A stretch of 14,316 nucleotides of DNA from contig CAIYWO010000098.1 in NCBI GenBank assembly GCA_903929925.1, forward strand, positions 1-14,316, in the 5' to 3' direction. Source of the DNA: an uncultured beta proteobacterium. Its GTDB lineage: Bacteria > Pseudomonadota > Gammaproteobacteria > Burkholderiales > Burkholderiaceae_B. The notes under the pieces were generated by a model. The model had not been told where the DNA came from and made no database searches. It was given only the letters and a program-made list of their open reading frames with translations. The translations under genes were made by a program, and so were the position numbers. Shown here piece by piece: positions 1-7,853 of this stretch. Numbering within the stretch: the first letter of the stretch is position 1; every line of letters starts with the position of its first letter.

Positions 1-554
1 ACTAAGGTGTTGAGCAAAGTCGATTTCCCCATCGCACTTTGACCAAGTAGCAACGAGGTCTTGCCTTTCAAGAGGGGCAGCACAACGTCGTTTACGCTGT
101 CAGTATCCCGGGCGCATAACTCTATGACTTGCACGCCAAGCTTGCGAAAGGGGGCGAGTTTTAACTGTGCCGCGGGCAACCCGTCAATCAGATCCACTTT
201 GTTGAGCAAAATGATCGGAGTGATCTCGGCCGACCAAGCGCCCGCAAGAGCACGACCAAGAAGATCATCCGAAAAAGCAGGCTCGACTGCGATCACAATG
301 AGCAGTTGATCAACGTTTGCTGCGAACTGCTTACTGCGAGATTCGTCCGAGCGAAACAAAAGATTTTTACGAGGCTGGATAGATTCCAGCGCACCTTCGT
401 CTTGCCCCTGACGTGTAATTTCTACATAGTCACCCACTGCGGCTTCATTTTTTTTGCCGCGGGGATAACATTTAAGTAGTGTTTGATCTGATAGTTCTAC
501 CGTGTAGTGCCGCCCGTGGGCGGCAATGACTCGACCTTGCGTGTGCTGGCTCAT
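1..554 (-). CDS. rsgA: Ribosome small-subunit-dependent GTPase A, RsgA (3' end cut off by window)
   Basis: RsgA is a circularly permuted GTPase that acts late in maturation of the 30S ribosomal subunit. The visible 184 codons contain an N-terminal OB-fold-like part (about residues 1-65), then the G4 motif NKVD followed later by the P-loop GQSAMGKST near residue 175. G4 before G1 is the hallmark order of this permuted family. The rest of the G domain and the C-terminal zinc-binding part lie beyond position 1. The ATG at 554-552 overlaps the TGA of the upstream peptidase gene (ATGA), and no good Shine-Dalgarno is visible, so translation is probably coupled. The P-loop has SAMGKST where SGVGKST is more usual, a mild variant that keeps the key Gly-Lys-Ser. 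Identification is firm; the truncation is only the window edge. Confidence 0.93.
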   Translation of the reverse strand, partial: MSQHTQGRVIAAHGRHYTVELSDQTLLKCYPRGKKNEAAVGDYVEITRQGQDEGALESIQPRKNLLFRSDESRSKQFAANVDQLLIVIAVEPAFSDDLLGRALAGAWSAEITPIILLNKVDLIDGLPAAQLKLAPFRKLGVQVIELCARDTDSVNDVVLPLLKGKTSLLLGQSAMGKSTLLNTL

Positions 555-1795
555 GCAGCGGACAGGTGCCGAATCCGAATTGCGGCGGGCGGATGGCTAT
601 CGTAGAAGGCAGAGTGCACCGGGTCTGGAGTGAGCGTCGATGCGTTATCGTCCATGAGTTTTACTAGCGCGTTAATCAGTTCGTCTGCGGAGCTTTGGTC
701 CCTGGCAAAGCGGTCTGCCTCAAACTCATCTCGCCTGGATAGCCAACTTCTTAAGGGTGTTAAGCCAAAGGTGAAGACAGGCACAACTAGAAAAAATAAC
801 AGTAAGGCCATGGCGTCGTTACGTGTGCCCATTTGAGGGATCACACCTAGGTCTGTATAAAACCAACTTTGTGTGGCGAGCCAACCTAACAGAGCAAAGA
901 AAACAAGCGATCCGATAAACATCGTGATCATGCGCTTCAGAACATGCCGATGCTTGAAGTGACCGAGTTCATGCGCTAAGACGGCGACGATCTCGTTCGG
1001 AGTCAAGCGCGCAAGCAACGTATCAAAGAAGACAATTCTGCGCGCACGACCAAAACCCGTAAAGTACGCATTGCCATGCGCAGAGCGCTTAGAGCCGTCC
1101 ATCACAAACAGACCATTAAGTGTGAATCCACAACGGCTGGCGAGCTCTTGAATGCGCTGTGCCAGCGCAGCGTCCTCTAGCGGAGCAAATTTATTGAAAA
1201 GAGGGGCAATCCACGTTGGGTAAATAAATGCGATCAAGAGTGAAAAACCGGTCCAAAGTGCCCAGGCCCAGAGCCACCAGAGGTTGCCGGCTTCCGCCAT
1301 CAGCCATAATACTGCGGCAATCAGTGGGATTCCTAAGAGGGCACCTACGATGGTCTCTTTGATCGTATCGCTAATGAACATATTTAGCGTCATGCGATTA
1401 AAGCCAAAGTGGGCCTCAAGCTTGAATTGTCTGTACAGAGCAAAGGGTATGCCTAGGATACCCAAGAGCAGGAACACGCTCATCACCAATATGACTTGTC
1501 TGAGCAGCGCGTGAGAGGTGATGTTGCTTGTGATTGTGTCGAGATACTGCAGTCCACCCAACAGGGTCAAACCGATCAGTACAGCAGCATCAAAAAGCAT
1601 TTCCAACATTTTTAGCCGTACTTTGGCAACGGTATAGTCCGCCGCGCGCTGATGACTGGGGAGTTCGATTTTTGCAGCGAACTCTTTTGGTACGACCTCG
1701 CGGTGAGCCAAGACGTGTCGGATCTGTCTCGTTGACAGCCAAATTCGAACGCCTAGCATGACAAGTAACAGCGCAACAAAAAGGATAGTAAGCAT
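551..1795 (-). CDS. M48 family zinc metallopeptidase, Ste24/CAAX-protease-like membrane protein
   Basis: This 414-residue inner-membrane protease carries the zinc motif HELGH at residues 275-279 and the third-ligand region RDEFEAD at about 355-361. Together these are the M48 signature. Hydrophobic segments lie at the N-terminus, at about 60-125, at 150-200 and around 290-350, as in Ste24-type CAAX prenyl proteases of about 420 residues, rather than the shorter HtpX. In bacteria this family is generally thought to help with membrane protein quality control, and its substrate here is unknown. It is the first gene of a minus-strand unit with rsgA (4-base overlap) and diverges from orn, with 58 bases between the two start codons. 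An AGGT sequence lies just upstream of the ATG. Confidence 0.9.
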   Translation of the reverse strand: MLTILFVALLLVMLGVRIWLSTRQIRHVLAHREVVPKEFAAKIELPSHQRAADYTVAKVRLKMLEMLFDAAVLIGLTLLGGLQYLDTITSNITSHALLRQVILVMSVFLLLGILGIPFALYRQFKLEAHFGFNRMTLNMFISDTIKETIVGALLGIPLIAAVLWLMAEAGNLWWLWAWALWTGFSLLIAFIYPTWIAPLFNKFAPLEDAALAQRIQELASRCGFTLNGLFVMDGSKRSAHGNAYFTGFGRARRIVFFDTLLARLTPNEIVAVLAHELGHFKHRHVLKRMITMFIGSLVFFALLGWLATQSWFYTDLGVIPQMGTRNDAMALLLFFLVVPVFTFGLTPLRSWLSRRDEFEADRFARDQSSADELINALVKLMDDNASTLTPDPVHSAFYDSHPPAAIRIRHLSAA

Positions 1796-1853
1796 ATGAC
1801 CTAACTGCCTCGAGACGGCATGTGAGAAAATCGTGTTTTAACCGGATGATTAT

Positions 1854-2444
1854 ATGACTAAGACTTCCTCGAAAACCGCAATTCCGCAAGCCGTTAAGAC
1901 CATCCCAAACGAATTCCGTTTGGTCTGGCTTGACATGGAAATGACGGGGCTCGACCCTGAGCGGGAGCGCATCATTGAGGTGGCAGTCGTTGTCACTGAG
2001 CCCGATCTAACCATCGTCGCAGAGGGGCCTGTGCTGGTGATTCATCAGCCAGATAGCTTGTTGGACGCAATGGATAGCTGGAACCGTTCGACACATAGCA
2101 AAAGTGGATTGACAGCGAAGGTTAAGGCGTCAACTATGACCGAGGAGCAGGCGCAGGAGGAGTTAATCGCCTTTTTGTCTCAGTACGTTCCGGCAGGTAA
2201 GTCGCCGCTTTGTGGCAATACCGTCAGCCAGGATCGTCGTTTCATGTTCAAGTACATGCCGAAACTTGAGCAGTTTTTTCATTACCGAACTGTCGATGTC
2301 AGCACGTTGAAAGAGCTCGCGCGGCGTTGGAAACCGGAGCTGTTAAAAGGCTTTGAAAAACGAAGTAAGCATGAAGCGCTTGCTGATATTTATGAGTCGA
2401 TTGACGAGCTCAAATATTACCGCGAGGTATTCATTAAGCTTTAA
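1854..2444 (+). CDS. orn: Oligoribonuclease (DEDDh 3'-5' exoribonuclease)
   Basis: Orn degrades di- and other very short RNAs to mononucleotides in the cytoplasm, finishing mRNA decay and removing pGpG from cyclic-di-GMP turnover. The 196-residue protein has all DEDDh motifs: D27 and E29 in DMEMTGLD (Exo I), D127 in GNTVSQDRRF (Exo II), and H173 with D178 in HEALAD (Exo III, H-X4-D). The residue before the catalytic D178 is Ala where many homologues have Asp; the H-X4-D spacing is intact. The N-terminus carries roughly 15 more residues before the first motif than the E. coli enzyme, but no other in-frame ATG precedes motif I and a GGA 7 bases upstream supports the ATG at 1854. Its 3' end overlaps the convergent MATE gene by 11 bases. 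Confidence 0.95.
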   Translation: MTKTSSKTAIPQAVKTIPNEFRLVWLDMEMTGLDPERERIIEVAVVVTEPDLTIVAEGPVLVIHQPDSLLDAMDSWNRSTHSKSGLTAKVKASTMTEEQAQEELIAFLSQYVPAGKSPLCGNTVSQDRRFMFKYMPKLEQFFHYRTVDVSTLKELARRWKPELLKGFEKRSKHEALADIYESIDELKYYREVFIKL

Positions 2445-3846
2445 TTGCAGCGTATTTTTTTCGGATAATGTAGCGATACCAGCTGTGTAACAAGATCGCC
2501 GAGGTGCTTAGGCCGACGGTTGCCATGAGCCACATGCTGCCCGCCCCAACTGGCGAGCCTGCCAAGAGCTGATTGCGCAAAGGTTCAATCAATCCTTTGC
2601 CCGGACCAAACCCCAGCCACCAGCCGCCCAGCAGACCAATCGCCATCAAGGCAACAATTTGTAAGAGCAAGGGAACGACGGCGATTTTGTGTGCGCGTAA
2701 GAGGTAGCTATTAATACATTGCATGGCATCAACAACATGAAAAAACGGCAGCAGTGCCAGTAAAGATAAGGCAACTGCGGCGACAGCAAGGTCGTTTGTG
2801 TAGGTTGCTACGATAAAGTCTCGACCAAAATATAGAAACCCAGCTGTGATCAGGGCCCCAACGAGCCCAACCACCAAGCCCATCATGCTTGTTCGATGTG
2901 CCTGCTGCAGTTGCCCCGCGCCAATTGCTTGAGCAGTGAGGGCGGCGGTGGCCACACCAATCGACATTGGCATCATGTAGGCAAGTGCTGCCAAGTTTGC
3001 TGTGATCTGATGACCACCGATGACAGCGGTACCTTCCTGGGCCACGAGCAAAGACATGAAGGTAAAGGCGCAAACTTCAACCAAGTAAGAGCCCCCCATC
3101 GGGATGCCTAGGCGCAAGATGCCCCACAGCGCTTTCATATCAGGTAGGCCGAGCTTGAGCCCAAACTGCTTGTAAAACGGTGTGTGATGAATAAACCAAA
3201 GACCCACGGCAAGGTTGACCCACATGACGATCGCAGAGGAAATGCCTGCACCAGTCGCACCTAAAGCTGGCATGCCCCAGTTACCGAAGATCAGCAGCCA
3301 GTTAAAGAAGATTTTCATGACGATCCCGCTCAAGTTGATCGCCATGATCAGTTTGGGTCGAGAGACGGCGTTGGCTAGTGCGTAGACCGTACGAAACATC
3401 AGGGCCGCGGGGAGGGCGAAGGTCAGGGCCTGAAGATAGCTTTTCATACCAGCGCGTACTGCTGGGTCTACATCCCCGGAGTACGAGAGCCAGACATCGG
3501 GAAACATCATGACAGCGCCGCCCACGACTGACAGCACGAGTGAGACCCATACGCCCTGGCCCCAGATGTGCCCGACTTTGTCGAGTTCGCCCGCCCCAAC
3601 GTGTTGCGCTTGTATCGGAATCAGGGCGTGCATCACGCCCATTAGCCCCACAAAGACCGTGATGTAAATAGAGATGGATAGCGCCATGATGGCCAGGTCT
3701 ACGGATCCTGCGTGACCAGTCATCGCCGTGTCCAGTACGCCAAAGGCCATACTGGCCCATTGGCTAATCAATACCGGCCATGACTGCTTGAAAATTGCTC
3801 TCAGGGTTTCGCGTATCGACCGGGGCGACGTGTCGACTACGCTCAT
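2434..3846 (-). CDS. MATE family multidrug/toxin efflux transporter (NorM/DinF-like)
   Basis: This is a polytopic membrane protein of 470 residues with about 12 hydrophobic helices and a MATE-like N-terminal region (WPVLISQWASMAFGVLDTAM, then TGHAG). MATE proteins export cationic drugs, toxins or lipid-linked intermediates using a Na+ or H+ gradient. The open frame can be extended to an ATG at 3909, but the ATG at 3846-3844 is preferred. It overlaps the stop of the upstream glycosyltransferase gene in an ATGA arrangement, and the 21 extra residues of the longer version (Arg-rich, not membrane-like) come from the other gene's frame. Coupling to an ArnT-like enzyme raises the possibility of a role in moving a lipid-linked or envelope component, but that is inference. 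The substrate cannot be read from the sequence. Confidence 0.9.
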   Translation of the reverse strand: MSVVDTSPRSIRETLRAIFKQSWPVLISQWASMAFGVLDTAMTGHAGSVDLAIMALSISIYITVFVGLMGVMHALIPIQAQHVGAGELDKVGHIWGQGVWVSLVLSVVGGAVMMFPDVWLSYSGDVDPAVRAGMKSYLQALTFALPAALMFRTVYALANAVSRPKLIMAINLSGIVMKIFFNWLLIFGNWGMPALGATGAGISSAIVMWVNLAVGLWFIHHTPFYKQFGLKLGLPDMKALWGILRLGIPMGGSYLVEVCAFTFMSLLVAQEGTAVIGGHQITANLAALAYMMPMSIGVATAALTAQAIGAGQLQQAHRTSMMGLVVGLVGALITAGFLYFGRDFIVATYTNDLAVAAVALSLLALLPFFHVVDAMQCINSYLLRAHKIAVVPLLLQIVALMAIGLLGGWWLGFGPGKGLIEPLRNQLLAGSPVGAGSMWLMATVGLSTSAILLHSWYRYIIRKKYAAIKA

Positions 3847-5579
3847 TTGACTGGCACGCGTAAGAGTCGATAACGATCGAAGCGGTCGGCACCGCGCGAA
3901 CCTAGCCATATCACTGAGGCATTATCGCTATATCCTGCGAGTCCATCGGCTAGTTTTTTACGCGTTGTTTGCTGCAGGACGAAGGGACACTTCGGATCGT
4001 AGGTCATTTGTATGTTGTCGAATACGTAAAGTGACGCCTGCGGTCCAAGCCCTAAGCCTTGCGCTCGCACACATGCTACCTGACCGGGCGTATTTGAAAG
4101 AGTCGTCAGTACTTGTTTGATTTCTGCCGACATCGGCCGATAGCTACGTACATAGTCTACGGCGGGTAACCAAAGCAAGACCAGCAGGACCCATGTGATG
4201 GTGACTCCGCTTGCGCATAGCATCGAACCGCGCCACAACACACTTGGATTCCACTTCACACGCCAGATGACAATCGCGACCCAGCAAAGCGTCGCGAGAG
4301 CCGCCGCGATGACGGACCACCAGGCAATATGAGGCTCATAACCTGTGGTGAGTCGAGCAATGTTGAGTGAAATTTGTTTGGGTACTTTGTAGTGCAAAGC
4401 CGCCCAGCCGATCCAGACGCACAGGATCGTGACCGAAAAACACATCAGGGCGAACCAATCAAGTGTATTGATAACACCTCGGCGCATGGTTGGCAGTGCA
4501 AAGGCCGCTAATACAGCGAGTGGCGTAGCAAAGAGCACGTATTCAGGTTCGCCTGAATTGGTCAGTACAGGGATGGTCACGAGAACGCCCAGTACAACGG
4601 CTAGCGGAATCCAGATGTGTGGCGCAGTAATCCAGCGGCGCCATTGCCAGATTGCCAGGCAGGCGAGTGGCCAAATGGGCCAGAGAAACCAGGGAAGGTC
4701 ACGCAGAGGGCGCAAAGCGATTTCAAAGTGTGGGATACCAAAATGCGAGACATTCCAGTGTGTCCATCCTTTAAACCACTCCGGGTGTAGGCGTTCGGTC
4801 GGTATCCACCAACACAGGACGAGAAGAGCGGCCACTGCAATCGCGCCGAATATCCATCGTCTGAGTGGCCACAGGCCGCTACGTGGGTGCAGGGCGAGCA
4901 AAGTCGCGAGAAGAACGGGGACAACGCCCGGCCAGGCCCGCGTTAAAAAACAACCTGCCAGGGCAATTGCCAAGCACGAAGCACCCATCTTGGGCTTATC
5001 GAGCATACGAGCCAGAGAGTAGAACGCTAACGCCTGAAAAGCGACATTGGCGGGAACGACTGAGGTCTCATGCAAGCGTTGCAAGATACCGATCGTGGCA
5101 AGCCACAACAGAGTGGCTGTGTCCGCGAGTAGTCTCCCGTAGTCCTTGACTGTCGGCTCACCACCAAAGGGCAGTGCGAGAGGTTGCGCTTCGGTTCGGC
5201 GTCCAAGCAAGTAGGTGCCGTACCAAATTGAAATCATGGTCAGACTGAACCAGAGCACGTTGGCAATGCGAGAAGCGGAGATCTCACCGAGCCAAGGTCC
5301 CAAGACGTAAATAAAGAGTGCGCCTACCCAAGTGACCAGCGGTCCATCTTGGGGGAGGTCTAGTGCGCCCACGTGCGGCACGAGCCAGCCGGATCCATCG
5401 CCACGCAGTGCCGAGAGCATGGTGGCAAGGTTCAGTACATCATCTGTTTTCCAGGGATCACGACCGAACAGGCCTGCCACGATGTAAGCCGCCGCCAACG
5501 CAAAGAGAACCAGCCTCGGCAGCTTGAGCGTTGCCGGGGCAGTCATTCGTGCGGGTGTGGATTGGCTCAGGGGTGACAC
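3843..5579 (-). CDS. ArnT/PMT-like membrane glycosyltransferase (GT-C fold), specificity unknown
   Basis: This 578-residue integral membrane protein has about 11-13 hydrophobic helices. An acidic first-loop motif (GRDPWKTDDV, about residues 39-48) follows the first helix, as in GT-C enzymes such as ArnT and protein O-mannosyltransferases, where this Asp acts with a polyprenyl-phosphate sugar donor. It ends in a soluble C-terminal part with one Cys pair (residues near 508 and 535) that probably faces the periplasm. No other arn gene is nearby, so addition of aminoarabinose to lipid A cannot be assumed; the acceptor is unknown. The start shown is GTG at 5579. An in-frame ATG at 5546 is an alternative, and neither has a strong Shine-Dalgarno. 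It shares a 4-base overlap with the MATE gene and lies just downstream of the rpmE2 terminator, so the pair needs its own promoter in or near rpmE2. Confidence 0.8.
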   Translation of the reverse strand: MSPLSQSTPARMTAPATLKLPRLVLFALAAAYIVAGLFGRDPWKTDDVLNLATMLSALRGDGSGWLVPHVGALDLPQDGPLVTWVGALFIYVLGPWLGEISASRIANVLWFSLTMISIWYGTYLLGRRTEAQPLALPFGGEPTVKDYGRLLADTATLLWLATIGILQRLHETSVVPANVAFQALAFYSLARMLDKPKMGASCLAIALAGCFLTRAWPGVVPVLLATLLALHPRSGLWPLRRWIFGAIAVAALLVLCWWIPTERLHPEWFKGWTHWNVSHFGIPHFEIALRPLRDLPWFLWPIWPLACLAIWQWRRWITAPHIWIPLAVVLGVLVTIPVLTNSGEPEYVLFATPLAVLAAFALPTMRRGVINTLDWFALMCFSVTILCVWIGWAALHYKVPKQISLNIARLTTGYEPHIAWWSVIAAALATLCWVAIVIWRVKWNPSVLWRGSMLCASGVTITWVLLVLLWLPAVDYVRSYRPMSAEIKQVLTTLSNTPGQVACVRAQGLGLGPQASLYVFDNIQMTYDPKCPFVLQQTTRKKLADGLAGYSDNASVIWLGSRGADRFDRYRLLRVPVK

Positions 5580-5617
5580 GCTTTAACAATAACCTGTACT
5601 TAAAGACCGAGGTGGGG

Positions 5618-5644
5618 ATAAAAAAAGGCAGCCAATGGCTGCCT
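5618..5644 (-). terminator. Rho-independent terminator of rpmE2
   Basis: An 8-base-pair perfect stem (AGGCAGCC and GGCTGCCT, loop of 3) lies at 5626-5644. On the minus strand it is followed directly by TTTTTTAT. It sits 33 bases after the rpmE2 stop and 39 bases before the GTG of the next minus-strand gene, so it separates the ribosomal protein gene from the glycosyltransferase-MATE unit. Confidence 0.9.
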
Positions 5645-5676
5645 CGGTTCGCGCGAGATGATCTTGGAGGATCAAA

Positions 5677-5943
5677 TCAGGCGGAGGCCTTTTTTGTACC
5701 GCTTGTACGTGCGAAACGTGCACGGAACTTCTCAACACGGCCAGTCTCAACGATACGCGTTTGCGCGCCAGTGTAGAAAGGGTGCGATTCAGAGGTTACG
5801 TCACACTTAAAGAGTGGGTAGGTCTTGCCATCGAGTTCGATGGTTTCGCGGCTGTTCAGCGTCGAGCGTGTCACAAACTTGTTGCCAGTTTGCAGGTCGA
5901 CGAACACGACGTCGCGGTATTCTGGGTGGATGCCATCTTTCAT
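5677..5943 (-). CDS. rpmE2: 50S ribosomal protein L31 type B (zinc-independent)
   Basis: The 88-residue protein begins MKDGIHPEYR and contains SHPFYTG and GRVEKFRARFA, all typical of type B L31 (bL31B). It has a single Cys and lacks the CxxC zinc ribbon of type A L31, so it is the C-minus form. In many bacteria the C-minus paralogue replaces the zinc form when zinc is scarce; whether a type A copy exists in this genome cannot be seen here. The start is supported by AAGGA about 7 bases before the ATG. The gene appears monocistronic, with a sigma70-like promoter about 70 bases upstream and an intrinsic terminator downstream. No Zur-like palindrome was recognised in the upstream region. Confidence 0.96.
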   Translation of the reverse strand: MKDGIHPEYRDVVFVDLQTGNKFVTRSTLNSRETIELDGKTYPLFKCDVTSESHPFYTGAQTRIVETGRVEKFRARFARTSGTKKASA

Positions 5944-6012
5944 TGGAAGTCCTTAGGTTTGGGCGGGTCGCCAGCCGAGAGTGTCAGCCACGTATCCTGA
6001 GTCAAGCCCATG

Positions 6013-6041
6013 ATTCTACAGGGAATGGGGAAGTTTTGCAA
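6013..6041 (-). promoter_or_regulatory. Sigma70-type promoter for rpmE2
   Basis: On the minus strand, TTGCAA (-35, 6041-6036), a spacer of exactly 17 bases and TAGAAT (-10, 6018-6013) match the vegetative consensus at 4 of 6 and 5 of 6 positions. Transcription would begin near 6006, giving an untranslated leader of roughly 60 bases before the rpmE2 ATG. This is inferred from sequence alone. Confidence 0.55.
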
Positions 6042-6110
6042 CGCGACAATGCTATTCTTCTGTTGAAGATTAGACAAAAAATGTCTTTTTAAACAAAGCC
6101 TTGGGAGAAT

Positions 6111-6869
6111 GTGTTGTCTGTAATGCATGAAATCCCCACTATTTCTGAGGGTGGCGGTGTCCGATACCTTCACTTTGGTACAGAGTGGGTGCAGGGCGCG
6201 ATGTGGGTAGATAGACCCGCAGAGTTTGTGTTGGAGTACACCGCACAAATGATGGCGTGGCTCGTCTTTCTTGAGCCTGCTCGGCAGCAAACCCTGGGGC
6301 TTCTCGGGTTGGGGGCGGGCTCGATGGTCCGATTTTGCCTTAAACACACCTCTCATCCGCTGACCGTTGTCGAACATAATCCGCTTGTGACCACGGCTTG
6401 TGAACTGTACTTCAAGCTTCCCAGGCCCGCGCGTCTGACGATCGAACATCAGGATGCGGGTAAGTGGGTTGAGTCAAGTAAGAACTGGGGGCTTTGTAGC
6501 GCCTTAATGGTAGACATTTATGATGGTGAGGCGCAAGGTCCAGTTCTAGATTCCTTGGCTTTTTACCAGGGCTGCCGCGCCGCGCTGGCAGACATTGGTG
6601 TCATGAGCGTAAATTTGTTTGGAGCCCATGCGAGTTTTGCACGCAACATTCGCAATATTAGTCAGGCGTTTGATGGTCGGATTTTGACTCTTCCACAAAT
6701 CGATGCAGGCAACCAGGTTGTGCTCGCGTTCAAGGGCCCTCCTATCGCGGTAGGGGTTGAGCAACTGCTGGCCCGCGCGGACTATGTCGAAGCGAAGTAC
6801 GGTTTACCCGCAAGGAAATGGGTACGCTCGATGATGGGGCGATTGCAAGATGGCGTTCTGGCGATTTAG
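6111..6869 (+). CDS. Spermidine synthase-like protein (class I SAM-methyltransferase fold)
   Basis: The protein of about 250 residues has the Rossmann nucleotide-binding motif LLGLGAGSM (about residues 64-72), the acidic strand end VVEHNP and a downstream VDIYDG segment. These match the polyamine-synthase/methyltransferase superfamily. It resembles the short spermidine synthase-like proteins of Betaproteobacteria more than classical SpeE, and the usual SpeE gatekeeper loop was not recognised, so aminopropyl transfer is unproven. The start is ambiguous: GTG 6111, TTG 6114 and ATG 6123 are in frame behind GGGAG at 6103-6107. GTG is 3 bases and TTG 6 bases from it, while ATG is 15 away. The stop TAG is followed immediately by the ATG of the substrate-binding protein gene, so the two are probably co-transcribed. 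The 167-base gap upstream (5944-6110) holds the rpmE2 promoter and an A/T-rich stretch (6060-6095) that may carry this gene's promoter. Confidence 0.8.
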   Translation: MLSVMHEIPTISEGGGVRYLHFGTEWVQGAMWVDRPAEFVLEYTAQMMAWLVFLEPARQQTLGLLGLGAGSMVRFCLKHTSHPLTVVEHNPLVTTACELYFKLPRPARLTIEHQDAGKWVESSKNWGLCSALMVDIYDGEAQGPVLDSLAFYQGCRAALADIGVMSVNLFGAHASFARNIRNISQAFDGRILTLPQIDAGNQVVLAFKGPPIAVGVEQLLARADYVEAKYGLPARKWVRSMMGRLQDGVLAI

Positions 6870-7853
6870 ATGAAAATGCACTTTAATTTTCTGAAGCGAT
6901 ACATGGCAAGCCTGCTGGTATGTCTTGGGCTAGTCCTCGTGTCGTCAGAAGCTTTTGCGCAAATGAAGTCTCTCGTGATCTTGACGCTTGAGGAGAGCGA
7001 GGAATCCGATGAGATGCGTGCCGGCATCCGCGAGGTGCTCAGGGCGGCTGGCCTGCAAGAAGGGCGTCAGTACAAAGTGCAGACCGCCAATGCACAAGGA
7101 AGTCCTGAGACGGCCTCCAAGCAGGCGCTTGAGCTTATCCGTGGCAAGCCCGATGTCATTCTGGCGCTGTCGCAACCCAATGCCCAGGCAGCAGCTGCAC
7201 ACACAACAACCATGCCAATCATTTTTGTGGGTGTCACCGATCCTGTTGAGGCAGGTTTGGTTTCAGGCCTAGGTGCTTCCGGGACGAATATCACCGGCGT
7301 CTCCGACGCGCTCGCGCTCAGTCGAAGGGTGCCCTTGATTCGGCAAGTGGTGCCTGCGGCTAAACGTGTTGGTGTGATCTACAACTCGACGGATGCCGTC
7401 TCGGTGGCTCAGGTGCGTGAGTTTCAAACCCTCCTGGGTGAGGCGGGTTTAGTGATGCTCGAGGCGACGGCTGCACGACCTGTCGATGTGGCTTCAGCGG
7501 CCCGCAGTATGGTAGGTAAGGTTGATTTGATTTATACGTTGGCCGATGCGACTGTGCTTAAGGCCTATCCCCAGCTAGTGGCTACTGCGAGCCAGACACG
7601 AACTCCTTTACTGGCCTCGGATGTCGCGCAAGTCAAACAAGGTGCCGTTGCCGCAGTAGACATTACTGGACGGGATTTGGGCCTGGCAGCAGGGCGACTG
7701 ACATTGCGTGTCTTGCGCGGTGCTAAGCCGGGTGCGATTCCGATCGAGGTGATGCAAAAACCACCTTTGTACTTAAACGCACAGGCGGCGCAGCGCCAAG
7801 GAGTTGTTTTGTCCGATGCGCTGTTCAAGAGTGCAAGTCAAGTGTTTAAGTAG
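6870..7853 (+). CDS. ABC transporter substrate-binding protein (TrpX-like, ABC_sub_bind family), secreted
   Basis: This 327-residue protein starts with a signal peptide: basic residues K9-R10, a hydrophobic core at about 12-26 and an AFA-Q cleavage site after residue 30. There is no lipobox Cys, so it should be a free periplasmic protein. The mature part has the two-lobe pattern of the ABC_sub_bind (TrpX/YtrF-like) family, including DVILALSQPNAQAA, PIIFVGVTDPVEAGLV, NITGVSD and RVGVIYN. Members of this family bind aromatic amino acids or other small ligands; the ligand here is unknown. No permease or ATPase gene is adjacent, which is unusual because these usually come as a three-gene set. It begins at the base after the stop of the preceding gene. 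The following 80 bases (7854-7933) before pdxJ show only a weak imperfect hairpin without a T-run. Confidence 0.88.
   Translation: MKMHFNFLKRYMASLLVCLGLVLVSSEAFAQMKSLVILTLEESEESDEMRAGIREVLRAAGLQEGRQYKVQTANAQGSPETASKQALELIRGKPDVILALSQPNAQAAAAHTTTMPIIFVGVTDPVEAGLVSGLGASGTNITGVSDALALSRRVPLIRQVVPAAKRVGVIYNSTDAVSVAQVREFQTLLGEAGLVMLEATAARPVDVASAARSMVGKVDLIYTLADATVLKAYPQLVATASQTRTPLLASDVAQVKQGAVAAVDITGRDLGLAAGRLTLRVLRGAKPGAIPIEVMQKPPLYLNAQAAQRQGVVLSDALFKSASQVFK

Noticed and set aside
3847..3909. Longer MATE protein starting at ATG 3909
   Set aside because: The extra 21 residues are an out-of-frame reading of the end of the glycosyltransferase gene, are Arg-rich and do not look like a MATE N-terminus. 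The ATGA overlap at 3843-3846 gives a better start.
4429..5022. 197-residue open frame on the plus strand
   Set aside because: It lies antisense to the glycosyltransferase gene, is Arg/Ser-rich with no recognisable domain, and looks like a shadow of the real frame.
6072..6090. AGACA/TGTCT inverted repeat with trailing T-run as a terminator
   Set aside because: The stem is only 5 base pairs, A/T-rich, and no plus-strand gene ends upstream of it; it could be an operator, but nothing supports a specific regulator.
6109..6123. Four-codon leader ORF (MCCL, stop) whose TAA overlaps the ATG at 6123
   Set aside because: The GGGAG site is only one base before its ATG, too close for initiation, so a coupling leader peptide is not supported.
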